From NCBI RefSeq assembly GCF_048007035.1, contig NZ_CP180355.1, positions 2,356,001-2,420,000 on the forward strand: a stretch of DNA of 64,000 nucleotides, given 5' to 3'. Below are positions 24,267 through 34,683 of this stretch, piece by piece; the stretch's first letter is position 1, and each line of letters starts with the position of its first letter. The stretch comes from Imperialibacter sp963977595 (GTDB taxonomy: Bacteria; Bacteroidota; Bacteroidia; Cytophagales; Cyclobacteriaceae). The position numbers and the translations under genes were made by a program. The notes below the pieces were generated by a model that ran no database searches, was not told where the DNA came from, and saw only the letters and a list, made by a program, of their open reading frames with translations.

Positions 24267-27200
24267 TCAATACGGCTTGTACATGTCATATTCGATCCGG
24301 GCATTGTATAACCGTGTATTTTGGGAGTTATCGTCCTTCCCGGTAAATCTCAAAAAATAGGAATACTGAGAATTGTCGATTGTTCCGAAAAAAATGGAGG
24401 TTGTAGTAAGGTTTTGAACCGAAGCCAGGGCCGTTGCAGTGAGGCTTTCAATTTGTGCCACCGAATTGTAGGCACTAGTCCCATGCTGATGTCGAACAAT
24501 CTCAACTCTGACTGGGGTTGCTGCATCATCATCCCAAATCCAAGCTGCCAATTCGGTTATCACGGCACCATCAGGCAAATTTACCGAGGCCATCGCATAA
24601 CCCAGGGCACCAGACACTCCATTAAAGTAATGATATCCTGTAATTGCATTTGGAGAGGCAAACTTGGAATCTGAACCTCCGACGGTCAGGATATCAAATA
24701 CATTCGAGCTGTAGCTGGCATATTTTGTCACCGGTGCTGCAAAAGTAAAATCATCAGCATCCAAAACTCCAGTTACATCTACACCGCCTACAGCCTTGGC
24801 TCGAATGCGTTCCGCACTATTGGCCCAAACTACCATGTCGTGACTTGTGTTTGTTCCTATCGCACTAAATGATGTGCCTACAACGCCATACTGCGTTCCC
24901 ACCGTGCCGTTATTTACGTTTAGGTAGTGACCACCTGTCGAGGGCACCGATAGGGTTAAGGGTGCTGAGCCAGCTGTAGAGGTTATTGTAGTTTCTCCAC
25001 TGGTTCTGCTGATTCTTAGCCGATCCAATGTCCCCAGAGCGTTTGATGACGATACCTTAAACGCCTGTGCATCTGAATAATCTATTCCCATAGAAAAATC
25101 GACTCCCGAAACATTGAAATTCATCCCGGCGTCGCCCGTGCCAGTGTCGCTTATTTCTATTTTTGAAGCCGTGCCGGTGCCGGTCACCTCCAACCTCGAC
25201 GATGGTGTTTCGTTACCAACTCCGACATTTCCTGCATTGTTAACCGTAAGATGGCTAATTGTCTTTGCGTTATTGAAGACAGTGAATATGCCGTCCGGAT
25301 GCGTACCTAAACCATTGTTTACCACTTCAAATTGTGCTGAAGGGGCGGTTGCCCCAACTCCTACGTTGCCATTGGCAGAAACATCCACCAAAGCGTTGAG
25401 ATCACTATTCCATATACTAAAAATAGATGCTGATGTGCCGGAAACGGATCCGGTGATTTCAGTTTCGGGCGTGTAGAGACGGCTACCGGAAATCGAAACA
25501 TTTCCCTGTGCCGCTGCTCCGTCTCCATATCCGCCAGCCAGGTTCAAATCACCTCCAACACTTCCGCTGGATGTAGCAGCTGTACCAGCATATACAAACA
25601 AGTTCTTGCCCACCCCGCTTGAGGTCTGATTAAGTGAAATAAGCCTGTCGGCATCGCCATCAAACAAAATGTCCTGCCCAATTGGACCGTCAATCCCGGT
25701 GGCGCCGAGGTTTATCCACGTGGCTCCGTCGTACCCCTCAAAAGCACCATTGTACCTTATCATGCCTGAAGTGGGTGTTCCAAATACGTCGCCCACTTCA
25801 ACAGCTCCGCTAAATGCGGCGTCACGGGAGTTATTAATTACCAGAGCGTTATCTATTGAACCAGCCAACAGGCCATCGGTTCCAACCGTCTGGCTGGTTC
25901 CCACCATAAACTGAATTTGGCCAGCGTTCTGGAAGATCAAACTACCGGGTCCCGTCTTGGTATATTTAATAGCCGTTCCTTCACCATACAAATTTTCTCC
26001 TATAAACTCCCCCTCGATGGTTCCTCCATCATCAAAATGAAAAAGGTGGAAATCGTCATTGATTTGCAAGTCGCTAAGCGGTGTGCTTTGTCCAATACCC
26101 ACCTTTGTGCCAACAGCTCCCAAGGTCAGCGAGTTATCCTGACTCACTACTGCGTTTGCCCCAATGGCAGTTGCATTCGTCAATCCGTCGAGTCCAACGT
26201 CGGCTCCTGAACCAATCAAGGTATTGAAATCTCCATTAGTATTTGTTCCGCCATCGCCCCCAAGAAAAACATTCCCCGACCCGGTCGTATTGCTAAGGCC
26301 CGCATTGGATCCGACAAACGTATTTGTCGTGCCGGAAGCCGTTGTCGCCTGACCGGCATTAGCGCCAAAAAAAGTGTTGTCCGTACCAGCGGCTCCACCC
26401 AAAGCCGCTGTTTTACCACCACCTGCCCCAAATGAAACAAAATTGTCCGTTGGGTTAATCTCCATATCCATAATTGCATTTGGATTTAAACCTGTAATGG
26501 CCGCACCATCGCCTGCAAAGGAGGTGGCGGTAATATTATTTGCCGAAAAGTCTCCTGAACCGTCCCTGGCAACGATAGTTCCTGATGTATTGAGGCTTGT
26601 GGCAGCATTGGCAGCGGTGGCACCTGTAGCCACATTGGCTGCCGTTACGCCATTTACCTGCTCCACAACTGTCGCACCTTGCGTTCCTGTCACATCGCCA
26701 GCAAGTAAGCCGGTAAATCCGGTGGCAGTGACATTAGTCAATTGTGATCCGTCAACCACTGGCAAGCCGGTTGCGTCAAGCTGCACCACATTGCCGTTGG
26801 ATACCCCAACATTGAGTACTGCCGCCGTGCCTAGCCCTGTAATAACAGCTGTGCTGATACTGTTTATATCATCATCTGTGATTGTATTGTCGGCAATTTT
26901 TCCACCTGCACCCCCGCTCACAGCACCATTTGATATAATGGTAGTTCCCTGTCCACCCACCACGTCGCCGGCCAGTGCCCCTGTAAAATTAACCGCTGTT
27001 ACGTTGCTAAGTGCACTGCCATCCACCGGAGGCAAAGCGGCTGTACCGTCGAGCTGAACAACATTATTGGCAGCGGTGCCTACATTCAGAGCGGCCGCTG
27101 TGCCCAGGCCCGAGATTTGGGCAGCAGACATGTTTACCAGCGCTGAGCCGTCAAGCGCAGGCAGGGTGCCGTCGGAGGGTAGCTGAACCAGGTCGTTTGT

Positions 27201-29054
27201 AGTGACCCCTGCATCAAGCGTGGCGGCTGAGCCAAGGCCTGTAACCTTTGCAGCAGACACATCTGAAATGTCGACATCTGTGATGGTACCATTTGTTATT
27301 TTAGCACTTGTGACGGCATCATTTGCCAGTTCGGCTGTCGAAATAGAACCAGCTCCAACCGTAACTCCCGTCAGATTAGACCCGTCCACGGCAGGCAAAG
27401 CACCACCACCATCCAGTTGAACTATTTGATTTGGCCCGGTGCCAACATTAAGTGTCGCTGCAGTGCCCAGGCCTATTACCTTTCCCGCATCAACATCGCT
27501 GATGTCGGCGTCGGAGATGGTTCCATCCAGTATTTCCAGACTGGAAATCCCGCCAACCGGGACTTCAAACGTTGACCCATTCGACACCAATGTAATGCCG
27601 TCCACAAAGGACAGGTCGTTGACCATATCATGCGTAATGACGCCGTTTTGAATCAATGCCGTTCCAGTATTATCGATATTAATATGGCCGGAAATTGCAT
27701 GTTCCTGAGGAGTATTGGTGCCGTCGCCAATCAGCAGCGTACCGTTGGTAAGCGAGGCCAAACCGGTAACGTCAGTCGCAGGAGCCCAGGCACTGCCGGT
27801 CCATTTTAGTACCTGACCAATGGTTGCACCCGATTGGGTAATCTTTGCTGGCGCTACGTCGCTTACCTTGGCGTCTGTCACCGACCCATTCACCAGCTTT
27901 GCCGTTGTCACTCCATTGTCACGCACCTCAAACGACGAGCCGTTCGACGCCAGTGTAACTCCATCCACTACGGCAGTGTTCAGATCGGAAAATGCGATTG
28001 AGCCATCTACAACTTCTGCGCTGCTGACAGTATTCGGGCCTGGGGTGGCGGGAATGTTGGTTAATCCGCTCCCGTCGCCCGAAAAGGAGCTTGCCGTCAC
28101 TGATCCGGTGGTCGATATGTTCTGAGCACCAAAATTTGGAGTAACCTTAGTACCAGCGATTGCTGCGGCAGCGTTAATATCCGCATCGGCAATCGATCCA
28201 TCAATAAGTTCAGGGCTACCTACCGTATTTGGCCCTGGAGTCGCTGGTATATTGGTTAAGCCACTTCCGTCGCCGGAAAAAGATGCACCGGTTACTGTGC
28301 CTGTGGTTATGATGTTTTGTGTGCCAAAGTTTGGGTTAACCTTTGTTCCTGCTATAGCGGCCGTCGCATTTATGTCTGCGTCAGCAATTGATCCATCTAT
28401 TATCTCAGGGCTGCCAATGCTGTTTGGGCCGCTGGTGATAGACAATATCTCCACCTGCAGTTCTTCTAGTGCTGCCTGCGTATTGGTGGCCAATAGATCT
28501 GCATTGGGAATAACTGTCTGATTAGACGCCGAATCCAGGGCAAACTTCCAAAGGCTTCCATTCCAAACGAGGCCAAACCCTGTTGATGGTGCGATGCTGT
28601 CTAGCGGCAGTCCTTTGAGCCCCGAAACTACCAGAGAATCGAAGCGGCCCAACACATCACCGGCAGATGCCGTTGTGATGGTCACATCATCTGTGGCATC
28701 AACATCTCCTGAGTTAGTGATCTCCTGACCGGTAATTGAAATGCCATCGCCAGCCACAAGTTGAGACAATCCTATGGCGTTCCAGGCAGAGTTGTACCAA
28801 ACATACAGTGTCCCATCATCGCTGTCGAAAACCAACATGCCATTGTCGGTAGCCGCCAGATTGGCTGCGAAGGCTGTTCGCTCGGCAGCGGTTAGCCGTG
28901 GAGCAAGAAAGCCTTGATTTCCATTGATAGCAATTAACTCAAGGACAGCATTTTGATTCGGCGTTTCTGTGCCAATGCCAACTGAGTTTTGGGCATACAA
29001 GTTCTGAATAGCACCTACCAGTGCTATTGAGAACACCAAAATTTTAAATTTCAT
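24267..29054 (-). CDS. Giant exported protein with tail-fibre/YadA-head-like repeats
   Basis: 1595 residues. A signal peptide (1-21, ending LYAQ) is followed by an N-terminal motif NSVGIGTETPNQNAVLEL, frequent in Bacteroidota fibre-like proteins. Then come long repetitive regions rich in DGSIADADIN, ALDGSALVN and VVQLD motifs (about 200-890). YadA-head-like turns (NTFFGANAG, NTFVGSNAG, NVFLGG) occur near 895-940 and a distinct C-terminal domain at about 1450-1595. No T9SS sorting domain is visible. The next gene, 11 bp downstream, does have one, so the two may form a secreted pair. The function is unknown, but a fibrous adhesin or structural role is likely. Confidence 0.75.
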   Translation of the reverse strand: MKFKILVFSIALVGAIQNLYAQNSVGIGTETPNQNAVLELIAINGNQGFLAPRLTAAERTAFAANLAATDNGMLVFDSDDGTLYVWYNSAWNAIGLSQLVAGDGISITGQEITNSGDVDATDDVTITTASAGDVLGRFDSLVVSGLKGLPLDSIAPSTGFGLVWNGSLWKFALDSASNQTVIPNADLLATNTQAALEELQVEILSITSGPNSIGSPEIIDGSIADADINATAAIAGTKVNPNFGTQNIITTGTVTGASFSGDGSGLTNIPATPGPNTVGSPELIDGSIADADINAAAAIAGTKVTPNFGAQNISTTGSVTASSFSGDGSGLTNIPATPGPNTVSSAEVVDGSIAFSDLNTAVVDGVTLASNGSSFEVRDNGVTTAKLVNGSVTDAKVSDVAPAKITQSGATIGQVLKWTGSAWAPATDVTGLASLTNGTLLIGDGTNTPQEHAISGHINIDNTGTALIQNGVITHDMVNDLSFVDGITLVSNGSTFEVPVGGISSLEILDGTISDADISDVDAGKVIGLGTAATLNVGTGPNQIVQLDGGGALPAVDGSNLTGVTVGAGSISTAELANDAVTSAKITNGTITDVDISDVSAAKVTGLGSAATLDAGVTTNDLVQLPSDGTLPALDGSALVNMSAAQISGLGTAAALNVGTAANNVVQLDGTAALPPVDGSALSNVTAVNFTGALAGDVVGGQGTTIISNGAVSGGAGGKIADNTITDDDINSISTAVITGLGTAAVLNVGVSNGNVVQLDATGLPVVDGSQLTNVTATGFTGLLAGDVTGTQGATVVEQVNGVTAANVATGATAANAATSLNTSGTIVARDGSGDFSANNITATSFAGDGAAITGLNPNAIMDMEINPTDNFVSFGAGGGKTAALGGAAGTDNTFFGANAGQATTASGTTNTFVGSNAGLSNTTGSGNVFLGGDGGTNTNGDFNTLIGSGADVGLDGLTNATAIGANAVVSQDNSLTLGAVGTKVGIGQSTPLSDLQINDDFHLFHFDDGGTIEGEFIGENLYGEGTAIKYTKTGPGSLIFQNAGQIQFMVGTSQTVGTDGLLAGSIDNALVINNSRDAAFSGAVEVGDVFGTPTSGMIRYNGAFEGYDGATWINLGATGIDGPIGQDILFDGDADRLISLNQTSSGVGKNLFVYAGTAATSSGSVGGDLNLAGGYGDGAAAQGNVSISGSRLYTPETEITGSVSGTSASIFSIWNSDLNALVDVSANGNVGVGATAPSAQFEVVNNGLGTHPDGIFTVFNNAKTISHLTVNNAGNVGVGNETPSSRLEVTGTGTASKIEISDTGTGDAGMNFNVSGVDFSMGIDYSDAQAFKVSSSNALGTLDRLRISRTSGETTITSTAGSAPLTLSVPSTGGHYLNVNNGTVGTQYGVVGTSFSAIGTNTSHDMVVWANSAERIRAKAVGGVDVTGVLDADDFTFAAPVTKYASYSSNVFDILTVGGSDSKFASPNAITGYHYFNGVSGALGYAMASVNLPDGAVITELAAWIWDDDAATPVRVEIVRHQHGTSAYNSVAQIESLTATALASVQNLTTTSIFFGTIDNSQYSYFLRFTGKDDNSQNTRLYNARIEYDMYKPY
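27980..28440 (-). repeat. Tandem 65-residue (195-bp) repeats inside the giant fibre-like gene
   Basis: Two near-identical 195-bp units (GPNSIGSPEIIDGSIADADIN... and GPNTVGSPELIDGSIADADIN...) and part of a third (GPNTVSSAEVVDGS...) are in frame. Copies differ by scattered substitutions but keep their length. Shorter DGSxL/VVQLD repeats continue to about 26640. These are coding repeats; they lack the short repeat/variable spacer layout of a CRISPR array. Confidence 0.75.
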
Positions 29055-29069
29055 GTTCGATTAGATCGG

Positions 29070-29090
29070 TTGAGCCTATACACGGCTCAA
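29070..29090. promoter_or_regulatory. Hairpin in the leader of the 24267-29054 gene
   Basis: TTGAGCC (29070-29076), a 7-nt loop, then GGCTCAA (29084-29090) form a perfect 7-bp stem ending 15 nt before the start codon. This could be a leader hairpin or a regulator site. A related palindrome, GCTCAATTTGAGC, is at 49360-49372 before another giant gene. No T-run follows on the minus strand, so a terminator for the upstream gene is not favoured. Confidence 0.35.
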
Positions 29091-29224
29091 GAAAATACAA
29101 TAGTTACAATAAAGGCCCGCAAACTGGGCTATAGGCAGCAACCCGAAGATAAGAACTTTTCAATATATAATATCACTTAAACTACTTAATTGGTAAAATT
29201 GAAGTCTTGCTCACGTGTAGCTAA

Positions 29225-32200
29225 CTACCTCGTTACAATTATTCTCAGGGAGAGAATGTATCGCCCATTTTGATTTGTATCATAAAACCGCAAAATATAA
29301 ATACCGGCTCTCACGTCTTCTACGTCAAGAAGAATCTCTTTATTAAGGCCCTGCTTGAGGCTGGCACTTCTTACCGTCTGGCCTGTTAAGTCCATCAAAT
29401 CCGCAGTTACATCTCCTTTCACCAGTTTCTCATAACGGATTGCTAAGAGTTTGTCCGCTGGATTCGGATACACCACCAGCCCTTTGAAGTAATCGAGATA
29501 GATCCCTGTTTCCTCCACCTTGGTCACCACAATCTTAGTTGGTGTAGCCAGGGCATTGATACGGATGCTGTTCTGCTCCACACCGTTGCCACCGCCAAGC
29601 TGAAACTCGATAAAAGAAGTAGGATCCATCGGAATGCCTGGATACTGAATGTTAACACGATAGTCACCATCAGGCAGGTTGGTCATCTCAAACTGGCCCG
29701 TTTCATCTGTTTGAACATAGGCGATCAGCTCGTAGCCTTCATCGTTATCCTTCGCCCTAAACCTTGAGCGACTCAAACTTACTCCCGCCCCCTTTACCCG
29801 TTTTCTATCAAACACCCGTCCCCCATCGTCGCCAAAATCAGATTCAAATAATCCACTGAAGGTATTGTCTCCATCTGCAGGGGTTAACACCGGCAGAACA
29901 CCCTCCATGGTAAGCACCAGTTCACCAACATTGCCACGGAGCTGAAGTAGATCGGCAAAGGCCCAATCGATGGTGCTTTTGTAAAAGCTTGGTAAAAAGA
30001 CTTCTATATCCTGCTCGGCAAAAAGCAGATAATCGTCCAGTACCACTTCTTCGATGACAAATGTCCCGTTTGGCCCGCTTCTGAAGTGACCTGTGGTATC
30101 GTAGGCGCCCGCCTTAACTATTAGTAGTGCCCCAAAGGCATCATTGACAGGGAGCTCGCTTTTGTCTGTTATCCTACCCGCAAGGCTGGCTGTCGCTAAA
30201 ACTCGTTGCACGTTACTTTGGATAGTCAGGCCAGCAACCTTGGAATTGGTGACTTCCAGTTGGTAATCGCCCATCGTAGCGAAATCTATCCCGGCAATAG
30301 TATACTCTGCCGCATTGCCTTCCTCCACCTCCACGCCATTCCTGAACCACTGATAACTATTGGCACTGCCACCAATCGATACGCTGAGTAAGTAGTCAGC
30401 GCCCACTGGTACCAGTTCTTCCAACATCACTCCGGCCAGTTTTTGTGGGCTATAGATCAGGCTGGGAATGTTGATATTTGGCTCAAGATCGTCAAATTGT
30501 AGCCTGTTGTTCGAGACATTGAGCATCGTGAGTTGAATGATATTTGTCAAAACTGGCAGGCTGGTGATTTCATTACCCGATAAATTGATACTTGTTAGCC
30601 TCCTCATATCTCCCAGAAACTTCGGCAAGTCACCAGAAAGATTGTTTGCGGGCAAGTCAATCCCGGTTACTCTGTCGCTGGCAACGGTTATACCAAACCA
30701 AGATGATAAATCGGCCGTGTTCCATCCCGAATTATTGATCCAGGCGTCGCCACTGGTTAAGCTATACAACTCCTCCAACAATAACCTGTCACGCTCAAGG
30801 GAGCTCACCCTGAGTGCTACCGGCTTAGTTGTGAGTGTCAAACCCGGAACGATGCTACTGGTAACTTCCACATAATAATTGCCCTCGTCCGCAAATGTTG
30901 GAAAATCGATTGTATGATTGAACCCGGCAGCACCTTCTAATGACAGGTCATTTTTAAACCACTGATAATTGTTTGCGCTTCCTCCGACCTGGCGGACCAA
31001 GATCAGGCTTTCTCCCCTCTCCTGAAGGGTATCCATAAAAGTAAGGAGCGCAGACTGCGGCGAAAACGTGAAAGAAGCAAGTCCCATATTGAATTCCAGT
31101 GAGGCAAAATCAAGAACATTACTGGCAACGTTGGTGGTAGAAAGCGTCATTGAAGTCAGGTTGGGTAGTCTGGAAATCTGATTATTGCTGACATCGAGGA
31201 TTTTCAATGAGTCAAGCACAAGAATATCATTGGGCAAAACCCCTCTAAGGCCGTTTGCAGCCAAATCAATGCCCGTTATCCTTGAAAGAGACGCCGTTAC
31301 TCCAAACCAGTTCTCAACTTTCTGGCCAGGTGCAAGCCAATTAGTATTATTGACCCAATTAGCTCCGTCAAGAGCATTATACAGGCTTACAAGGGCCAGG
31401 GAGTCAGATGCGATGACGCCATCCTTGATTTTCCGGATTTTGAGCACACTGCTATTTTCTGCGAGATTTTCTGCCAAGTCCGTCACACCTGTCGGCTGAA
31501 GGCTTACCTGCAACAACGTAATGTCTGCGTTGACCAACAAGATAAGCTGATAATTTGAGGCGTTGGTTTGGACAATTGTATCCACGACGCCATTGAGCAC
31601 GTCAAAATCCTGGCTTGTTAGATTGGTGACTGCTTCTGAAAATTGGACGTCAACAGGTATGACGCCTGTTATTGACGGCTGAGGCAGGCTGTAAGTCAAA
31701 GTGGCTGTAGGGGGTACAATGTCTTTGAGCCCTTCGGTGCTGATTGTATCGCCCCGATTGCCAAGACTATCGGTTAAAACAACTTTAACACTGAAAATAC
31801 CGTCGGCCAAGTTGGCCAAATCTATTTCGGTAAGGCGCTCTGGATCAGAGGAAATAGTGTCACTTCCACTTATTGTCAGGGCACTGCTGTCCGTCTCGCT
31901 ATTAATAAAATACTCAAACGTTGCTCCTATCTCTCCATTTAGTATGTCGAAGTCTAATAACTGTGAATCAAGATTCACGGGCCCGCTTTGCACAATCACG
32001 GTGTCAGCAGTGGCCGGGATGTTGTCGATGCTATACATTTCCCCAGTAAAGGGGATGCTGATAACGCCTGGCAAAACTCCAGTGTTATCGGTGAAATCCA
32101 GGCCCAGGGTGCCCCCGGCTGCGCCGAATTCTGCTGCAACGAGCCAATTGGCCCCATCTACATCGGATACAGCTGTTAAGATTGGACTAGCTACGCCGGA

Positions 32201-34663
32201 TTCGACGAGAGAGAAATTTGCTTCAGAAACCCCGGTCACCGGCTGGTCAAAGGTGACAGTCCAGCTAACTGAAGAAAAGTTATTTGGGTTGATATCATTC
32301 GTCGTGATAGAAAGTATCGAGGCTGGAGATGTAATGGTGATTGGCTCACTTATGAGGGTCAGCTCCGTAACCACAGTGTTGGTTACCCTCAATTTATATA
32401 CACCGAGATCCAGTGGGCCAAAGTCTGCTATTTCGTACGTGTCAGATGTGGCACCAACAATAGCCTCCCCGTCCTTCTCCCACTGATATTCGTTGCTTAT
32501 TCCACCTACTTCAAAGGCCAATGTTTGATTATCTCCAGCATTTAGTCCAATTGTTTGGCTCAGACCGAATGGCTTCTGTCCTGCATTGACGGTTATAATG
32601 CTTACATTTGGCTCTAAATCTTCAAAGGTGAATCGATTGTTGCTCACATCAAGCGAGGAGAGCAGCCCGAGTGAGCTCATGTCGGGCAAGTGGGTAAGTT
32701 CGTTGTTGCTGATATTAAAACTGGTCAGCGCCTGCAAATTCACTATCTGCTCAGGGACGCTGTCTGCCAAAAAGTTATCCGACAGATCAATACTGACTGC
32801 TTCAGATAAGTAGGCCAATTCATAGGGGAAACCGCCCTCCAAATTATTACTGCCCAAGCTCACCGCTTGCACCCTGCCTCCCAGTGTGTCTATTCCGTAC
32901 CAGGTGTTGAGGTCAACATTGTACCAATTGGCGCTATTTGCCCAACTTGCTCCAGCCGTTTTCCTGTAAATAGAATCAAGGGCCACACTGTCTATCATAA
33001 GAGAAAAACTTAGCAGTTCGAAGGCAGTAGTATTTGTTAAGCTCCAGGCTCCATTTCCATCTTTTACCCTCGTTAAGAGATTGTGGCTGCCACTACTTAA
33101 CGAATTGACGGCAATAGGTATGCTGACATTTTCATCAATGGGATTTTGGGGAGAAGCTACAACCACCTGTGTGGCCTGACCCACGCCGGGGTCTGTATCT
33201 ATGGCGTATTCAACAGTAGTTATCAGCCTTGTCCCGTCTCTAAAAAAGGGTCTTGATTCAATATGGCTCCACTGCCCCCTATCATCCAGGGCCCTGATAT
33301 GAAGCGTATGCATCCCGGGAGAAAGTGATCCAATAGGTATGGGAACAGCAGCATTAACCTGGGTTCCCGGAGAAATGGCCAGCGCCAAACCGTTTCCATG
33401 CCCCGGATCCACATCAAAAAAGTATTCCAACGAGGTAATGGTATTTTGACCCTCAACACTCGAGGTGGTGATGAAAAATGGCTTGCGCTCCGTCGCACTC
33501 CACTGACCGGAGGCATCACGCACTCTGAAGTAGACCGTGTGAAAGCCAGTGCTTAAGGAAGTCGTGGGAATTTGCTCCATCAGGTCTACATCTGTGGATG
33601 GTGTTACCGCTACGGCCACTCCGTTGCCCTGACCCGGATCAACATCTATGAAATACTCTACGGCATCAATGTCATTTCGAACTTCGCTGGTCGACTGGCT
33701 AAGGAAAAATGGCCGATGCTCCGTAGCGCTCCACTGACCGGAGGCATCACGCACTCTGAAATAGACCGTGTGAAAGCCGGCACTTAGGGAAGTTGTTGGG
33801 ATTTGCCCCAATAGGTCTACATCTGTGGACGGTGTTACTGCTACGGCCACACCGTTGCCCTGACCCGGGTCAACATCTATGAAATACTCTACGACATCAA
33901 TGTCATTTCGAACCTCACTGGTCGACTGGCTAATGAAAAATGGCCGATGCTCCGTAGCGCTCCACTGACCGGAGGCGTCACGCACCCTGAAATAAACCGT
34001 GTGAAAGCCGGCACTTAGGGAAGTTGTTGGGATTTGCTCTATCAGGTCTGCATCTGTGGATGGTGTTACTGCTACGGCCACACCGTTGCCCTGACCCGGG
34101 TCAACATCTATGAAATACTCTACGGCATCAATGTCGTTTCGAACCTCACTGGTCGACTGGCTAACGAAAAATGGCCGATGCTCTGCTGCACTCCACTGGC
34201 CGGATGCGTCCTGCACCCTGAAATAGATGTTATGAAAACCGGAGCTAAGGAACGCCGTGGGGATCAGCTCAAAAACATCGACATCAGCGGACGGCGTCAC
34301 CGCCACCGGCGTTCCATTACCCTGACCAGGATCAGAGTCAAGGTAATACTCCATACTTACTATGTTGTTGCGTGTTTCGGTTGTGGATTGACTGATAAAA
34401 AAAGCTCTTCTTTCAAAATGACTCCATACGTTGTTCTCATCCATTGAGCGAACGTACAATGTATGCATGCCTGGTGTAAGCGAGCCAGTGGGCACGGTGA
34501 AGTTAAAATCCACCTGAGCGCCGGGTGTGAAAAAAACGCTGGTACCACCACCAAAACCTGGGTCGGCATCTACATAGTATTCCATGGCCGCTATTTGCGG
34601 CGCTTGTGCCAGCCCAAATTGCGCACAGGATATCAACCCCAGAATGGAAAGAAGCCTTTTCAT
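29225..34663 (-). CDS. Giant T9SS surface protein with seven ~77-residue repeats, LRRs and Ig-like domains
   Basis: 1812 residues. Signal peptide (1-19). Seven repeats of about 77 residues (24-558), each built around EYxxDxDPGxGxG and a WS(A/H)xExRPFF ending. First LRR module (about 558-690, cap FEDLEPNVS), an Ig-like domain, and beta-sandwich domains (about 775-1075). Second LRR/Ig pair (1081-1284) and third LRR/Ig pair (1291-1490), then two carboxypeptidase-regulatory-like domains and the sorting domain (about 1718-1812, VYPNPADKL). The last cassette closely resembles those at 40090 and 49683. Probably surface exposed; a ligand is not evident. It lies 20 bp downstream of the beta-helix gene, suggesting one transcript. 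Confidence 0.88.
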   Translation of the reverse strand: MKRLLSILGLISCAQFGLAQAPQIAAMEYYVDADPGFGGGTSVFFTPGAQVDFNFTVPTGSLTPGMHTLYVRSMDENNVWSHFERRAFFISQSTTETRNNIVSMEYYLDSDPGQGNGTPVAVTPSADVDVFELIPTAFLSSGFHNIYFRVQDASGQWSAAEHRPFFVSQSTSEVRNDIDAVEYFIDVDPGQGNGVAVAVTPSTDADLIEQIPTTSLSAGFHTVYFRVRDASGQWSATEHRPFFISQSTSEVRNDIDVVEYFIDVDPGQGNGVAVAVTPSTDVDLLGQIPTTSLSAGFHTVYFRVRDASGQWSATEHRPFFLSQSTSEVRNDIDAVEYFIDVDPGQGNGVAVAVTPSTDVDLMEQIPTTSLSTGFHTVYFRVRDASGQWSATERKPFFITTSSVEGQNTITSLEYFFDVDPGHGNGLALAISPGTQVNAAVPIPIGSLSPGMHTLHIRALDDRGQWSHIESRPFFRDGTRLITTVEYAIDTDPGVGQATQVVVASPQNPIDENVSIPIAVNSLSSGSHNLLTRVKDGNGAWSLTNTTAFELLSFSLMIDSVALDSIYRKTAGASWANSANWYNVDLNTWYGIDTLGGRVQAVSLGSNNLEGGFPYELAYLSEAVSIDLSDNFLADSVPEQIVNLQALTSFNISNNELTHLPDMSSLGLLSSLDVSNNRFTFEDLEPNVSIITVNAGQKPFGLSQTIGLNAGDNQTLAFEVGGISNEYQWEKDGEAIVGATSDTYEIADFGPLDLGVYKLRVTNTVVTELTLISEPITITSPASILSITTNDINPNNFSSVSWTVTFDQPVTGVSEANFSLVESGVASPILTAVSDVDGANWLVAAEFGAAGGTLGLDFTDNTGVLPGVISIPFTGEMYSIDNIPATADTVIVQSGPVNLDSQLLDFDILNGEIGATFEYFINSETDSSALTISGSDTISSDPERLTEIDLANLADGIFSVKVVLTDSLGNRGDTISTEGLKDIVPPTATLTYSLPQPSITGVIPVDVQFSEAVTNLTSQDFDVLNGVVDTIVQTNASNYQLILLVNADITLLQVSLQPTGVTDLAENLAENSSVLKIRKIKDGVIASDSLALVSLYNALDGANWVNNTNWLAPGQKVENWFGVTASLSRITGIDLAANGLRGVLPNDILVLDSLKILDVSNNQISRLPNLTSMTLSTTNVASNVLDFASLEFNMGLASFTFSPQSALLTFMDTLQERGESLILVRQVGGSANNYQWFKNDLSLEGAAGFNHTIDFPTFADEGNYYVEVTSSIVPGLTLTTKPVALRVSSLERDRLLLEELYSLTSGDAWINNSGWNTADLSSWFGITVASDRVTGIDLPANNLSGDLPKFLGDMRRLTSINLSGNEITSLPVLTNIIQLTMLNVSNNRLQFDDLEPNINIPSLIYSPQKLAGVMLEELVPVGADYLLSVSIGGSANSYQWFRNGVEVEEGNAAEYTIAGIDFATMGDYQLEVTNSKVAGLTIQSNVQRVLATASLAGRITDKSELPVNDAFGALLIVKAGAYDTTGHFRSGPNGTFVIEEVVLDDYLLFAEQDIEVFLPSFYKSTIDWAFADLLQLRGNVGELVLTMEGVLPVLTPADGDNTFSGLFESDFGDDGGRVFDRKRVKGAGVSLSRSRFRAKDNDEGYELIAYVQTDETGQFEMTNLPDGDYRVNIQYPGIPMDPTSFIEFQLGGGNGVEQNSIRINALATPTKIVVTKVEETGIYLDYFKGLVVYPNPADKLLAIRYEKLVKGDVTADLMDLTGQTVRSASLKQGLNKEILLDVEDVRAGIYILRFYDTNQNGRYILSLRIIVTR
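33440..34132 (-). repeat. Three near-identical 231-bp tandem repeats
   Basis: Units 3, 4 and 5 of the seven-repeat array are almost the same at the DNA level with a 231-bp period (77 codons). Flanking units 1, 2, 6 and 7 are clearly diverged. Such a homogeneous core suggests recent expansion or conversion and possible copy-number change without loss of frame. Confidence 0.8.
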
Positions 34664-34683
34664 CTTTTTCGGGATGAGCTGTA

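Noticed and set aside
26640..34600. CRISPR-like repeat arrays
   Set aside because: The repeats are in frame, 195-231 bp long, lie within giant proteins and have no short repeat/variable spacer pattern or cas genes.
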